NCBI RefSeq assembly: GCF_006658505.1
Contig: NZ_VFUZ01000010.1
Span: forward strand, 124,001 to 188,000
Origin: Mesorhizobium sp. B2-4-15
GTDB lineage: Bacteria > Pseudomonadota > Alphaproteobacteria > Rhizobiales > Rhizobiaceae
Direction: 5' to 3'
Length of the DNA stretch: 64,000 nt
Part shown: piece after piece, positions 29,301 to 37,844 of the stretch
Position numbering within the stretch: the first letter of the stretch is position 1
How the letters are laid out: each line of letters starts with the position of its first letter
Made by a program: the position numbers and the translations under genes
The notes under the pieces: model-generated
Database searches by the model: none
The model's input: only the letters and a program-made list of their open reading frames with translations
What the model was told of the DNA's origin: nothing

Positions 29301-32300
29301 CCGGCACCCAACACGAACGGCACGATCAATTTCGCCAATGGCGGCCTTGATATAACGACGGCAGCCGGGGCAGGCTTCGTCGCGGGCTATGGCGGCACTG
29401 TCAGCGTATCCGGCAGCGGCAACAGGATCACCTCCGGCGCGAATGGGTTGATCATAGCTTCCGCGGATGTGGGCAGTGCCGGTGTTACCTTCAACAGCAT
29501 CTCGGCCGTATCGAATTCGGACGGTGCTGGCGTGCTCCTATCGGGCGCCAATCTCGCGGGCGATGTCAACATTGGCGGGCTCAGGGATACTGGATACATC
29601 GGCGGCTCGCTGGCCAATTTGAGCGGCGCTGGCGCGGTCAATTTCACCGGCACGATCGATCTCGACGTGAGCGAGACCGGGTTTGATATTGGCGGCCAGC
29701 TTGGCACCATAAACATCGCCAATGTCGCCGGATCCACCCTGACCATCGACGGTGGGAAATGGGGCGTCGCGCTGAACACGCAGGGTGGGACCATCCATGT
29801 CGGCGGCAATGGCGGCAGCGCCAGCATCGGCGCGACGACAAGCACCCTCAATTCGGCCCTCGCCCTCTCGGGCGGTAATAATCTTGCCTTTGGTACGCTG
29901 GACTACAACGGGTCGATCAAGGTCGGCACCGGCGCCGCCGTGGCAACTGGCGCGGGCGACTGGACCCACCTGACCCTGACCGGCTCGGTCAGCTCGACCA
30001 CGTCCTCGAACGCCTTTGATTTCTGGACGGCCGACGGCTCGTATACGATTTCGAGCACCATCGACCACCATGGTTCGGGCCAAGGCGTCTATGTCAATGG
30101 CTTCTCGGATGGAGCGATTACCTTCGACGGCACGTCGAAGGTCTTCGACACCAGTAGCGGTGGCAACAACGCCGTCACCAAGGACCCAAGTGGAGATACG
30201 GTCAATCACCAGGGTGTGGGTACGCTCGACTTCACCAATGGCGGTCTCAAGATCACCACCGCCAGCGGCACCGGCTTCAGCGCCAGCACCTTCGAGGGCG
30301 GCACGGTCAGCGTCATCGGCAGCGGCAACACCATCACGACCGGGACCGGCACCGCGCTCAACCTCGACGGCGCGACCGTGGGAGCCGGCGGGTTCAACTT
30401 CGCCTCCGTCACAACCGACGGCGCGGCGACCGGCGTTTCGCTCAACAATGTCAGCGGCGGCGGCATCAGCCTGGGCGCGGTCGACCTGAAAGACATCACC
30501 TCGCGCGGCGTCGATATTTCCGGCACGCTCGGTTCGGCGCTCGGCTTCGACAGCCTGAAGATCGGGCTCAATACCACCAACGCGGTCGGCCTCGACCTCA
30601 ATGGTGCCTCGCTTGGCACGAGCACCATCACCGCCGGTGATTTCGACGTTGGCGGCGGCGGCTTCGCCGGCACGATCGGCATCGACATGGCGGGCACCAC
30701 CGGCACCGGCACGATCCAGCTCGGCGATCTCGTCAACAACAACCCGACCGGCCAGACCTCGACCATCAGCAATGTCGGCTATGGCGTCCAGCTCTCCAGC
30801 GCGACCAACGCCAGACTGGTGTTCGGCGACGGCCAGGGGCCGGCCGAATCGTCGATCGCGACCACGGGCGGCCAGGTCATCCACGCCACCGACAGCCTGC
30901 CGACCGCGGGCGACTACAATTTCAACGACGTCAATTTCTCTGGCGACACCGCCAACCTGTCATCGATCAGTGTCTACTATGTCGTCGAAGGCGGCACCGG
31001 CGACGGCAGCCTTGCCAACCCAGGCAGCTATACGAGCGCCCAGGCCTCCACCGCCAATGTCATCGTGCTGATCGACAAGACCACCGGCGGCAGCCAGTCG
31101 ACGATCGACATGGCCGGAAGCACGTTCCAGCTCGATGACGGGCAAGTGCTGCTCGCCTTCAAGAGCGGCGACGCGGCCGTCGATGTGTCGCAGCTCGGTG
31201 TCGATGCCGGCGGCGGCGCCTCGGCGGCGTTCCATTTCACCACGGTGCAGAACACACCTGTTATCGCGGCGCCGATCGGCATCGATTCGCTGCGCCCGAT
31301 CCTGCAGAGCAACAGCGCCACCTCGGTCATCAATTTGGCGACCACCGGCAGTGGCGCCTTCACCGGCGGCATCGAGAACCTGATCATCCGCAACACCGGC
31401 GCCGGCGCCGGCGTCGCCGTCGATGCGACGTCCGCCTCCAGCTTCTTCCTCCGGAACAACGACATCGCGGCCGGCGGTCGTGCGCTCGACTTCTCGACCA
31501 CCAGTGCGCCGGCCAGCACGCTTCTGCTCTCGCTCGACGGCAACACGCTGCAATCGACCGGATCCGCACTGGCCGCATCCTTTGTCGGCCAGAACATCAA
31601 TGCGACGCAGAATTCGATCGCCATCCGGTCGTTTGCCGGCAACACGGTTGGCGGCGGCACCGGCGGCGGCATCGCCTTCAGCGGAGTCACTTTCGACTCC
31701 ACCGGCAGCGGTGGCACCGTCAGTGTGGGCACGCTCGACATTGGGACATTGGCCGCGCGGGTCAGCGGCGACGGCATCAGTCTCGTCAACACCAGCGGTA
31801 CGCTCGATCTCGGCACGTTCACCGTCTTCAACGATGGCGGCACCGGCCTGCTGGTCGACGCCAAAGGGCCGCCCGCCACCACCTTCTCTCTCAACAGCAG
31901 CGGCGGATCGGTCGACACCACCAACGGCGCCGCATTCAACCTCGACCCGCTGACGGTCAACATGACGGTCGACAGCGTCTCCGCCAGCGGCGGCGCCAAC
32001 GGCATCATCTTCGACGGTGTCGCCGGCACATTCACCGTCACCGGAGCCACGACCATCACCGGCACGACGGGCGATGGCATCAGCGCCATCAACACCAACA
32101 CAGGCACCTTCAATTTCAACACCGTGACGGTCAACAACACGACCGGCGGCGGCATCGGCTGGGCGACCGGCACGCTCAACGTCACCGGGCTCGCCAATAT
32201 CGACACGACGAGCGGCGCCGGATTTACGCAGAGCGGCGGCACGACCGGCTTCGACGGCGGCCTGACCATAGACACAACGACCGGCACCGGCATTGTCGGA

Positions 32301-35300
32301 ACAGGCGGTATGATGACCGTCGCCGCCACCGGCGGCAGCGAGACGGTGAATTCCATCAGCGGCCAGGCGATCAGCCTCGCGAACATGACTGCCGCCATCG
32401 CGCTCGACTCGACGTCATCGGGCGGTGGCGCCAACAATGTCGGCCTGACCAATCTCGGCGGCACGCTCGGCCTCGGCAGCGGCGCGCTGAGCGGCGCGAC
32501 GGGTGCCTCGTTCCTGGTTTCCGGCGGCACGGCGAATGTCACTTATTCCGGCAACATCACGCAGGCCAGCAACGCCGCCATGGTCAGCGTCTCGGGCGGC
32601 CATACCGGCACGCTGACCTTCAGCACCGGCACGCTGTCGGCGACCAACGGCACCGGCCTGCAGTTCAGCAACGCCGACGGCACCTACAATTTCAACGGCA
32701 CGACGACGCTGAACGGCGGCGATGCCGGCGTCGACATCACCACCGGCTCGAACGGCACCTTCAGCTTCGGCGCCAACACCTCGATCACCAACCCGAGCGG
32801 CGTGGGCTTCAACGTCGATGGCGGCGCGGGCAACATCACCTATGCCGGCACCATCGCCAAGAACAATGCGAACAACATTGTCTCGGTGCAGAACCGCACC
32901 GGCGGCACGGCAAGCTTCGGCGGAACCATTGCAGCCAGCGGCACCAGCGGCGGCATTGCTCTTGCCACCAACACCGGCGCGATCATCAATTTCACCAACA
33001 CGCTGACCCTCAACACCAGCGGCAGCGGCGCCGCCGGCTTCAGCGCCACGGGCGGTGGCACAATCAGCGCCACGGGGTCCGGCAACACCATTTCGACCGG
33101 CACCGGCACCGCGCTCAGCCTGAACGGTGTCACCGTCGGCGCTGGCGGCGTGAACTTCTCCAGCGTCTCGGCCAATGGCGCGGCGACCGGCATCTCGCTG
33201 ACCAACGTCGCGTCGTCCGGCGCCGGCGCCGTCGCGCTCGGCACGGTCACCCTGCAAGGCATCACCGGCACCGGCGTCTCCGTTTCCGGCACGTTGGGTC
33301 CCCCGCTGTCCTTCAACTCGCTCGCCATCGGCCTCAACAGCTCCACGGCGACAGCCTTCAGTCTCAACGGCGCGACGATCAACGCGGCGATCACGGCCGC
33401 CGATTTCGACGTTACCAACGCGGCTGCCGCCGGCACCTCGATCGGCGTCGACCTGCGCGGCGCCACCGGCGGCCAGACCATGCGCCTCGGCGACGCTGCT
33501 GCCGGCGGCGTGAGCTCCAGCATCGCCGGCGTCAACACCGGCATATTCCTGAACAGCACGACGAACCTTGCCTTCACCTTTGGCGACGGCGAATCGGGGA
33601 CCGACCAGGGCTCGACCATCAGCGCCAATGTCGGCATCGACGCCTCCAGCGCGCCGGCCTCCGGCACCTACAATTTCAAGGACGTGAACTTCCAGGCGAG
33701 CCCCGGCCTCGGCTTCGGCATCGGCAAGATCTATTTCGTCGGCGCCAGCGCGACCGGCGACGGCAGCGGCAAGGACCAGAACAACCTCGCGACGCTCTCG
33801 ACAGCGGAAGCGGCGGCGGTTTCGACCGACATCATCGTTCTCGTCAACAATGGCGTCATCACCGCGGCAAGCAGCAACGGCAACAACACGCTGGTTCTGC
33901 AGGCCAATGAACAGGTGCGCGGCTTCGGCAACGGCAACATCAATCTGGCGCTGAATGTGCCGTTGCCGGTCCAGCTGGCCAGCAACAGCCTTTCGATCGC
34001 CGATCAGACGTCCGGCGGCGCGGCGACGCTGACAAGCGCGGATGGCAGCAGCGTCATCACGCTGGGCAGCAGCGGCAACATCATCGACGGCTTTACCATC
34101 AATGGTGACGACGGCACGGGCGTGAATGCCGCTATCGGCATCAGCGGCAACGGCACTGCGAACGCCACGATCAGCAACATGACGATCAGGAACGTCACCG
34201 GTGCCGATATCGACTTCGGCACCGGCGCCACCGGCACGACGACGCTGGCCAATCTCTTCCTCGTCTCCACGGGGGCGCCCGGGACCGCCATCAAGTTCGG
34301 CGCTGCCTCCGGTACGGTCACCGCCACCAATGTCGATACGACGGGCGGCGGTGGCCTGTCCGTCGTCGGTGGCGATGCTGCGTTCAGCTTCGACAGCACG
34401 AGCTCGGTCGCCAGCGTCGCCGGCACGGCTGTCAGCATCACCAACCGCTCCGGCGGCAGCTTCGGCTTTGCCGGCACGGTTACATCGAGCATTGGGGCCA
34501 GCGGCATCGTCATCTCCGGCGCGACGGGAGCAAACACGGTCAGCTTCACCGGCGCCGTCAGCCACAACAACGCCACCGGCGCCGCTGTCTCGATCAACAA
34601 TGGCGGCCAGACCTCGACCGTCAGCTTCGCCAATCTCACCATCACAACGGGCGGCTCCAACACGGCCTTCACCGCCACCAATGGCGGCACGGTCAATGTC
34701 GCCACCGGCTCGGTGAGCACGACTGCCAGCCAGGCGATCAACCTTAACGGCATCGCCACGACGACAGGCATCAACTTCACCTCGACCACCTCGGGCGGCG
34801 GCGTCAACAATGTCGTGGTCAGCGGTGTCACCGGCGCCGGCGTCGTCAGCCTGGGAACCGGTTCGCTGACAGGCGCCACGGGCGTCGCCTTCCTTGGCTC
34901 TGGCGGCACCACCTCCATCACCTACGGCGGCTCGATCACCAAGAGCAGCAACGGCCGGACGATCGACATCCAGAACCGTACCGGCGGCTCGGTCACGTTC
35001 AACGGCGCCATCACTTCGACTGGCGCGAGCGACGGCATCTTCCTGAACAGCAACACCGGCTCGACCATCAACTTCGCCAACACGCTGACGATCGACACCT
35101 CGAGCAGCGGCACCAACGGCTTCAGCGCCACCGGCGGTGGCACAATCAGCGCCACCGGCACCGGCAGCAGCATCAACTCGGGCACCGCGACCGCACTCAA
35201 CGTCGCCAATACGACGATCGGCGCGGGCAACCTGACGTTCCAGAGCATTTCGTCCAACGGCGCGGTCAACGGCATCGTGCTCAACACCACCGGGTCCAGC

Positions 35301-36578
35301 GGCGGGTTGACGGTGACAGGCACGGGTGCCGCAAATAGCGGTGGTACAATCCAGAACACGTCGGGCGACGGCATATCGCTGACGAACACGGCCAAGGTGT
35401 CACTGACAAATATCCATGTCACCAACACATCCGGTAACGGCATCGGCGGCACGACTGTCAATGGTTTCTCACTTGCCAACTCGACGATCGACGGTGCCAA
35501 TGGGGGCAGCGCGATCAATCAGGGCAGCATCTATTTCACCGATCTGACCGGCACGGCGGCCATTACCAACAGCGTCGTCAAGGGAGGTCATCAGGACAAT
35601 ATCAGCATCCTGACCTCAAGCGGTACGCTCGCCCTGACGATCTCGGGCAGCACCATCCGCGACACCGATACCGGCACCAATGGCAACGACAATCTCTTCA
35701 TCGAGGCGAATGGCACCGCCACCGTCACCGCGCATGTGACCGGCAACACGTTTGCCGCCACCAATGGCGACCATCTGCAAACCGTCGGCGACAACAGTGC
35801 GACGATGACCATCGTCGCCACGGGCAATACTTTCTCGGGTGGCGGTGGCGTCAACGCGCTCGGCCAAGGCATAACAATTTCCGGTGGCTCCGCCGGCAGC
35901 ACCGAGCATGTGAATTTCAACATCTCGAACAATACGATGACGGGAACGATTCAGGGCGGTGCAATCAACGTCAATGAGGGCGCGGGCAGCGGCATTTGGC
36001 AGGGTCAGGTAGCGGGCAACACCATCGGCACCGTGGGCAACGCCACTTCGGGCACGACGCAGTCTTCCGGCATTCGCGCGGAGAACCATTCTACCGGCGG
36101 CATCATGACGGTCATCATCGATAGCAATCACGTTTCGGGTTGGGGTGGTGGCCCCGCAATAAACCTTCAGGATGGCGAGCCGGACAACGGAACGGCTGTG
36201 CTCAATGCGACGGTAAGCAACAACATCATCGACACCCCCGGCGCCGGTTCGCAGCACGGTATTGTCTTCAATATTGGCGCTGCCGCGGTTTCGACCAACA
36301 GCGTCGCATTCCTCAATATCTTCGGAAACACGGTGGATCTCGGCGCCACGCCGCCCAACTCGGGAAGCACAATCCGGATTCGTCAGCGCAACGACTCTAC
36401 CGTCCATCTACAAGGCTATGCCGGCGCCGCCGGCGATACGGCGGCTGTCATCTCGTATCTCAGCGGCCTGAATCCAGGCCTGACGCCGGCAAGCGACATC
36501 ACGACGACGTCGCAATTCACGACGAGTGGACATGGATTCCTGAGCGGCACGACACCACTGCCGACGGTGCCGAATTGA
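23391..36578 (+). CDS. Giant inverse-autotransporter-like surface protein with beta-helical passenger
   Basis: 4395 residues. After a long basic N-region and signal core (to about residue 54), residues 55-290 look like an inverse-autotransporter barrel: alternating amphipathic strands such as DIGLGIRRIVNPDLMVGGYAY and LRLDIGGYHFE, ending in VRLNIPF, with a linker LRKRLNERVRGDIGVR near 310. The remaining ~4050 residues are Gly/Thr/Ser/Asn-rich right-handed beta-helix-type repeats (PbH1-like, clearest at the C-terminus). A cap-like module starts near residues 350, 790, 1532, 2524 and 3444. No Ig-like, LysM or C-type lectin domain is seen. It likely inserts in the outer membrane and exposes the passenger as an adhesin. 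Start is ATG 23391 or ATG 23427. TATACA at 23327 may be a -10 box. Long antisense frames are codon-bias shadows. Confidence 0.85.
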   Translation: MGTTEESRQVGGMALRREGLRARAVRGRSRFAANLLKTTALSTLALALSGAAAYSDDTGLWQPQVRAIIGADNNGGNAALEGFIPIKQTAESVLFLDVRAKHDFKDASGQDIGLGIRRIVNPDLMVGGYAYINLENYNGTQFTSATLGAEAITPNFDAHVNVFVPIKGDSTDHSASSTLSMVSNQLIEQISVLDHRNYAAWGIEGEIGAQVPVNLPDKHSLRLDIGGYHFEDPHGDDGSITGAKAGLEYTIGDVFGSGTSLVFAGEVRNDNRDDTQFAGSVRLNIPFNSGHGSGDGADSGPEPVYPVSEGLRKRLNERVRGDIGVRIQSQDKTGGSTTRVAINAATNAAFGKFYFADGGLAGAGTLGDPTTLDDAVTKAGSGGFVVALGGNGNLTTAGVTLANGQTVIGGGESVTARLFNGGTTTFNLGGSDGTIQGTNVANNVITLGNGNTLNGITITGGADGIFGNNITGAKLTNVTVTNAGGNGADFKGTSTGITGSNFTASGNGLDGLHIEGNGTYNFTGTTLLQGNGDDGLDITGQGTYTFATINALNNTDRGITVQGTSSGGTFTTTGGTIAGNGGIGVYIDPITAHVVLDSIIQTGGQAGVVLDHVSGSFTVTGNTTISNTTGPAIAISDSPATIRFGDINVTNPGAGGMSFTGVNAAVVAGNIVISGLGVGTGLDFSGSQTNFTARSLNITGAGGSIGIDLADTTGDATITITDGGTISGVDTGVRFGIAGSLTHSANAEFSFGGGSISGSTASLDARGLNQTLGHYGFGSTIFSGPQLFDQQNVIFVGAIGSSGDGSSTSSLLAIDQADLDTQSNAIFVLVNEGSPIATTGGFSLSTGQTLASFGNGRGFSLGGIPVNVTGDNIQHDTMISDPGGGAATLTNSGAGAVVTAAAGGSLLDFNISSGSGAAISASGSGSLTVQGVTVSGVATGLALDNFSGTGSFNNFDVTSAGTGVSITGGTTGTLTFDAASSIAGTTGVAFNIDSSTPNLTYNGTINQTAAASAVKINAMTGGSTTFGGKITASTGAANAIDLSGDTGGAINFTGGLDLTTDGGFGFSAVNGGTLTVTGSGNTINTGAGATEKGLQLLGGASGLTIGAAGVTFASVTVDGSGGAVPTGIVIDNTSGGNVTFGAVSISRANGDAIRLSNIASGTYTFNGTTTLATVGGSGPGFTVQNSGATVSVNNLVTSGVNGADVSLNGNTGTIGIGGTITNSGTGDGVVVSGSSAAITIGATITSSATALGTAVKVDGITGGSVAFTGAITSTGTGNLFAIGSNGAPTGGTISFSGSALTATGGGGAVVSGLGAGATLSVTAPLSVTNATGNGLSISNVAGSATFGAVTVSGAGGNGIDIGGSAGSVTFTGTTSVTMGSAASTAGINFSGTNADVTFGTTNVTLGAGANQTGIDFSGSSTTAGFGLTTITGTGDLTSRGIDLSSTSGNKTITFLRGSSITNAGVGVELSSGGTTATSANANFTFGDGNAGDGRQSSITAAAGGYTVNTIGLDPSLGNYDFDDVTFTGPAHLVSAVGGVIMVSQSGGVIAAGTDGLSGAVTTVTVAQADAMTGNLTFAFVGTVDLSATPFTLDSGQSITGFGNGTSILTSGTVQPINVQGNLGATGGSVTGNEGVVTGSGDFMHLLGGNQVRNTAFDFTGATGSVFTIDQNAIGFDNTGGVIIEGVTVSNVAAGQTAFKVVDVDTNLSIINNNINVAGTLLEANGGAGDITVTRGTLPNSATAGTLTGGGVNIANRTGGLVNFADKATIGGNGISLTGNTGSTVTFADLDVSTNGATAFTATGGGTINVTTGTLTNANGQAMALDGIAAGINFASTSATFTSGNGIDLRNLAGTANFGTGTLTNTGTGTSFNVGSATNASGGNAVISYAGTIATNGLGAAVSVQELTGGSVTLSGNLTDNNAAGGGNILIGGIDNGMAATVTFSGATKQISSGATDGVSLGLAGNYPAGAPAPNTNGTINFANGGLDITTAAGAGFVAGYGGTVSVSGSGNRITSGANGLIIASADVGSAGVTFNSISAVSNSDGAGVLLSGANLAGDVNIGGLRDTGYIGGSLANLSGAGAVNFTGTIDLDVSETGFDIGGQLGTINIANVAGSTLTIDGGKWGVALNTQGGTIHVGGNGGSASIGATTSTLNSALALSGGNNLAFGTLDYNGSIKVGTGAAVATGAGDWTHLTLTGSVSSTTSSNAFDFWTADGSYTISSTIDHHGSGQGVYVNGFSDGAITFDGTSKVFDTSSGGNNAVTKDPSGDTVNHQGVGTLDFTNGGLKITTASGTGFSASTFEGGTVSVIGSGNTITTGTGTALNLDGATVGAGGFNFASVTTDGAATGVSLNNVSGGGISLGAVDLKDITSRGVDISGTLGSALGFDSLKIGLNTTNAVGLDLNGASLGTSTITAGDFDVGGGGFAGTIGIDMAGTTGTGTIQLGDLVNNNPTGQTSTISNVGYGVQLSSATNARLVFGDGQGPAESSIATTGGQVIHATDSLPTAGDYNFNDVNFSGDTANLSSISVYYVVEGGTGDGSLANPGSYTSAQASTANVIVLIDKTTGGSQSTIDMAGSTFQLDDGQVLLAFKSGDAAVDVSQLGVDAGGGASAAFHFTTVQNTPVIAAPIGIDSLRPILQSNSATSVINLATTGSGAFTGGIENLIIRNTGAGAGVAVDATSASSFFLRNNDIAAGGRALDFSTTSAPASTLLLSLDGNTLQSTGSALAASFVGQNINATQNSIAIRSFAGNTVGGGTGGGIAFSGVTFDSTGSGGTVSVGTLDIGTLAARVSGDGISLVNTSGTLDLGTFTVFNDGGTGLLVDAKGPPATTFSLNSSGGSVDTTNGAAFNLDPLTVNMTVDSVSASGGANGIIFDGVAGTFTVTGATTITGTTGDGISAINTNTGTFNFNTVTVNNTTGGGIGWATGTLNVTGLANIDTTSGAGFTQSGGTTGFDGGLTIDTTTGTGIVGTGGMMTVAATGGSETVNSISGQAISLANMTAAIALDSTSSGGGANNVGLTNLGGTLGLGSGALSGATGASFLVSGGTANVTYSGNITQASNAAMVSVSGGHTGTLTFSTGTLSATNGTGLQFSNADGTYNFNGTTTLNGGDAGVDITTGSNGTFSFGANTSITNPSGVGFNVDGGAGNITYAGTIAKNNANNIVSVQNRTGGTASFGGTIAASGTSGGIALATNTGAIINFTNTLTLNTSGSGAAGFSATGGGTISATGSGNTISTGTGTALSLNGVTVGAGGVNFSSVSANGAATGISLTNVASSGAGAVALGTVTLQGITGTGVSVSGTLGPPLSFNSLAIGLNSSTATAFSLNGATINAAITAADFDVTNAAAAGTSIGVDLRGATGGQTMRLGDAAAGGVSSSIAGVNTGIFLNSTTNLAFTFGDGESGTDQGSTISANVGIDASSAPASGTYNFKDVNFQASPGLGFGIGKIYFVGASATGDGSGKDQNNLATLSTAEAAAVSTDIIVLVNNGVITAASSNGNNTLVLQANEQVRGFGNGNINLALNVPLPVQLASNSLSIADQTSGGAATLTSADGSSVITLGSSGNIIDGFTINGDDGTGVNAAIGISGNGTANATISNMTIRNVTGADIDFGTGATGTTTLANLFLVSTGAPGTAIKFGAASGTVTATNVDTTGGGGLSVVGGDAAFSFDSTSSVASVAGTAVSITNRSGGSFGFAGTVTSSIGASGIVISGATGANTVSFTGAVSHNNATGAAVSINNGGQTSTVSFANLTITTGGSNTAFTATNGGTVNVATGSVSTTASQAINLNGIATTTGINFTSTTSGGGVNNVVVSGVTGAGVVSLGTGSLTGATGVAFLGSGGTTSITYGGSITKSSNGRTIDIQNRTGGSVTFNGAITSTGASDGIFLNSNTGSTINFANTLTIDTSSSGTNGFSATGGGTISATGTGSSINSGTATALNVANTTIGAGNLTFQSISSNGAVNGIVLNTTGSSGGLTVTGTGAANSGGTIQNTSGDGISLTNTAKVSLTNIHVTNTSGNGIGGTTVNGFSLANSTIDGANGGSAINQGSIYFTDLTGTAAITNSVVKGGHQDNISILTSSGTLALTISGSTIRDTDTGTNGNDNLFIEANGTATVTAHVTGNTFAATNGDHLQTVGDNSATMTIVATGNTFSGGGGVNALGQGITISGGSAGSTEHVNFNISNNTMTGTIQGGAINVNEGAGSGIWQGQVAGNTIGTVGNATSGTTQSSGIRAENHSTGGIMTVIIDSNHVSGWGGGPAINLQDGEPDNGTAVLNATVSNNIIDTPGAGSQHGIVFNIGAAAVSTNSVAFLNIFGNTVDLGATPPNSGSTIRIRQRNDSTVHLQGYAGAAGDTAAVISYLSGLNPGLTPASDITTTSQFTTSGHGFLSGTTPLPTVPN

Positions 36579-36739
36579 CGGTTCGTTCTCGTGTCGGCCC
36601 ATCAAGTTGACTAAGTTTTCGCTAGAATAGAACCGCGTCGGAACTGTTAATGGCTACTTGAATTCAACTACATCAGCGGCTATGCTGAGTGCTAATTTGG
36701 CGGTGTCAAAGTTCCGTGACGATCAGAGGGCGTTTTGCT

Positions 36740-36760
36740 GAACCATATGCTTTATGGTTC
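36740..36760. promoter_or_regulatory. Perfect inverted repeat upstream of the collar-protein operon
   Basis: GAACCATA (36740-36747) and TATGGTTC (36753-36760) with a five-base loop, 58 bases before the first collar gene. It could be an operator or a 5'-UTR hairpin. The 240-base gap after the giant gene holds no other gene and no clear terminator. Confidence 0.4.
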
Positions 36761-36818
36761 GACACGATGAGACTTTGCCCGCCAGATGTTGTTATGAGCC
36801 GTGTCGGAGGGGATTTCG

Positions 36819-37319
36819 ATGGCAGAGCCTTTTCTTTCCGAAATCAGGATCATGTCATTCGATTTTCCACCCAAAGGGTGGGCGTTGTGTAACGGCCAGC
36901 TTCTTCCCATCAACCAGAACCAGGGGCTGTTTTCGCTGCTCGGAACCACTTTTGGCGGCGATGGCCGGGTGAATTTCGGCTTGCCTAACCTGCAGGCACG
37001 CGCGCCCATGCACAGGGGCGGCGGCCACACGCTTGGCGAGCGCGGCGGTGAACAGAGCCACACGCTGTCGATCTCCGAAATGCCCACGCATGTGCACACA
37101 GCCATGGCATCGACAGCCACTGCCGGAAACGTCAGCTTTCCCGCCAACAATGTCCTGGCGTCCACGCTCAATGCCTATGGGGCGCCAACCAGCCTCACCT
37201 CATTGAATCCGACAACCATTGCCAATGCTGGCGGCAGTCAGGCGCACCTCAACATGCAACCGTTCCTGACGCTTAGCTTCTGCATTGCGCTGCAGGGCAT
37301 CTTCCCCTCGCAGAATTAA
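36819..37319 (+). CDS. Tail-collar-domain protein 1 (MdpB-like)
   Basis: 166 residues from ATG 36819, preceded by GGAGGGG. An in-frame GTG at 36801 would remove that ribosome site. The collar fold motif is clear: PKGWALCNGQLLPINQNQGLF, then GTTFGGDGRVNFGLPNLQARAPMH, and a C-terminal IALQGIFPSQN. Similar proteins are annotated as phage tail collar or microcystin-dependent (MdpB) proteins and often occur as chromosomal triplets without phage genes, as here. Their function is unknown; a trimeric fibre or adhesin role is inferred from the fold. Confidence 0.88.
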   Translation: MAEPFLSEIRIMSFDFPPKGWALCNGQLLPINQNQGLFSLLGTTFGGDGRVNFGLPNLQARAPMHRGGGHTLGERGGEQSHTLSISEMPTHVHTAMASTATAGNVSFPANNVLASTLNAYGAPTSLTSLNPTTIANAGGSQAHLNMQPFLTLSFCIALQGIFPSQN

Positions 37320-37331
37320 CGGAGACGCATC

Positions 37332-37835
37332 GTGGCACAGCCTTACGTTGGCGAAATCCGCATGTTTGCCGGCAATTTCGCGCCGGCCGGTTGGATGTTC
37401 TGCGAAGGACAACTCTTGCCGATCTCCGAGAACGAGACGCTGTTCAATCTGATCGGCACCACTTATGGCGGCGACGGCCAATCGACTTTCGCGTTGCCTG
37501 ACCTGCGCGGCCGGCTGCCGATTCACCAGGGCAACGGCTTTGTCCTGGCCGAGACTGGCGGTGCGGAAGAGATCACGCTGACGATGCAGCAGCTTCCAAA
37601 TCATGGTCATGCGATGCTCGCTTCGACAGCGGCCGGCACCCGGAACTCGCCGGCTGCCTCCGTGACCGCCGCATCGCCCTCAGTCACGCTGTACACGGCG
37701 GATGTCACCGACGCCAACATGGCGGCTGCAGCTGTCAGTTTCGTAGGCGGTAACCAGCCACATAACAATTTCCAACCTTATCTTTGCGTCGACTTCATCA
37801 TCTCGCTGTTCGGCATCTTTCCGTCACAGACCTAA
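37332..37835 (+). CDS. Tail-collar-domain protein 2 (MdpB-like)
   Basis: 167 residues from GTG 37332, with CGGAGACG upstream, twelve bases after the first collar gene. It carries the same pattern: PAGWMFCEGQLLPISENETLF, GTTYGGDGQSTFALPDLRGRLPIHQG, and a C-terminus with GGNQPHNNFQPYLCVDFIIS then LFGIFPSQT. The central region differs from copies 1 and 3, so this is an old duplication rather than a recent one. Confidence 0.88.
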   Translation: MAQPYVGEIRMFAGNFAPAGWMFCEGQLLPISENETLFNLIGTTYGGDGQSTFALPDLRGRLPIHQGNGFVLAETGGAEEITLTMQQLPNHGHAMLASTAAGTRNSPAASVTAASPSVTLYTADVTDANMAAAAVSFVGGNQPHNNFQPYLCVDFIISLFGIFPSQT

Positions 37836-37844
37836 GAGGACGTC

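Noticed and set aside
22593-36400. Long open frames on the minus strand across the giant surface-protein gene
   Set aside because: They mirror the GGC/ACC/GTC codon bias of the plus-strand repeats and lack starts, ribosome sites and domain-like sequence. The only real minus-strand gene there is the ialB-like gene at its left end.
24440-36500. CRISPR-like or tandem DNA repeats
   Set aside because: The repetition is at protein-motif level, in frame and degenerate, without uniform direct repeats and spacers.
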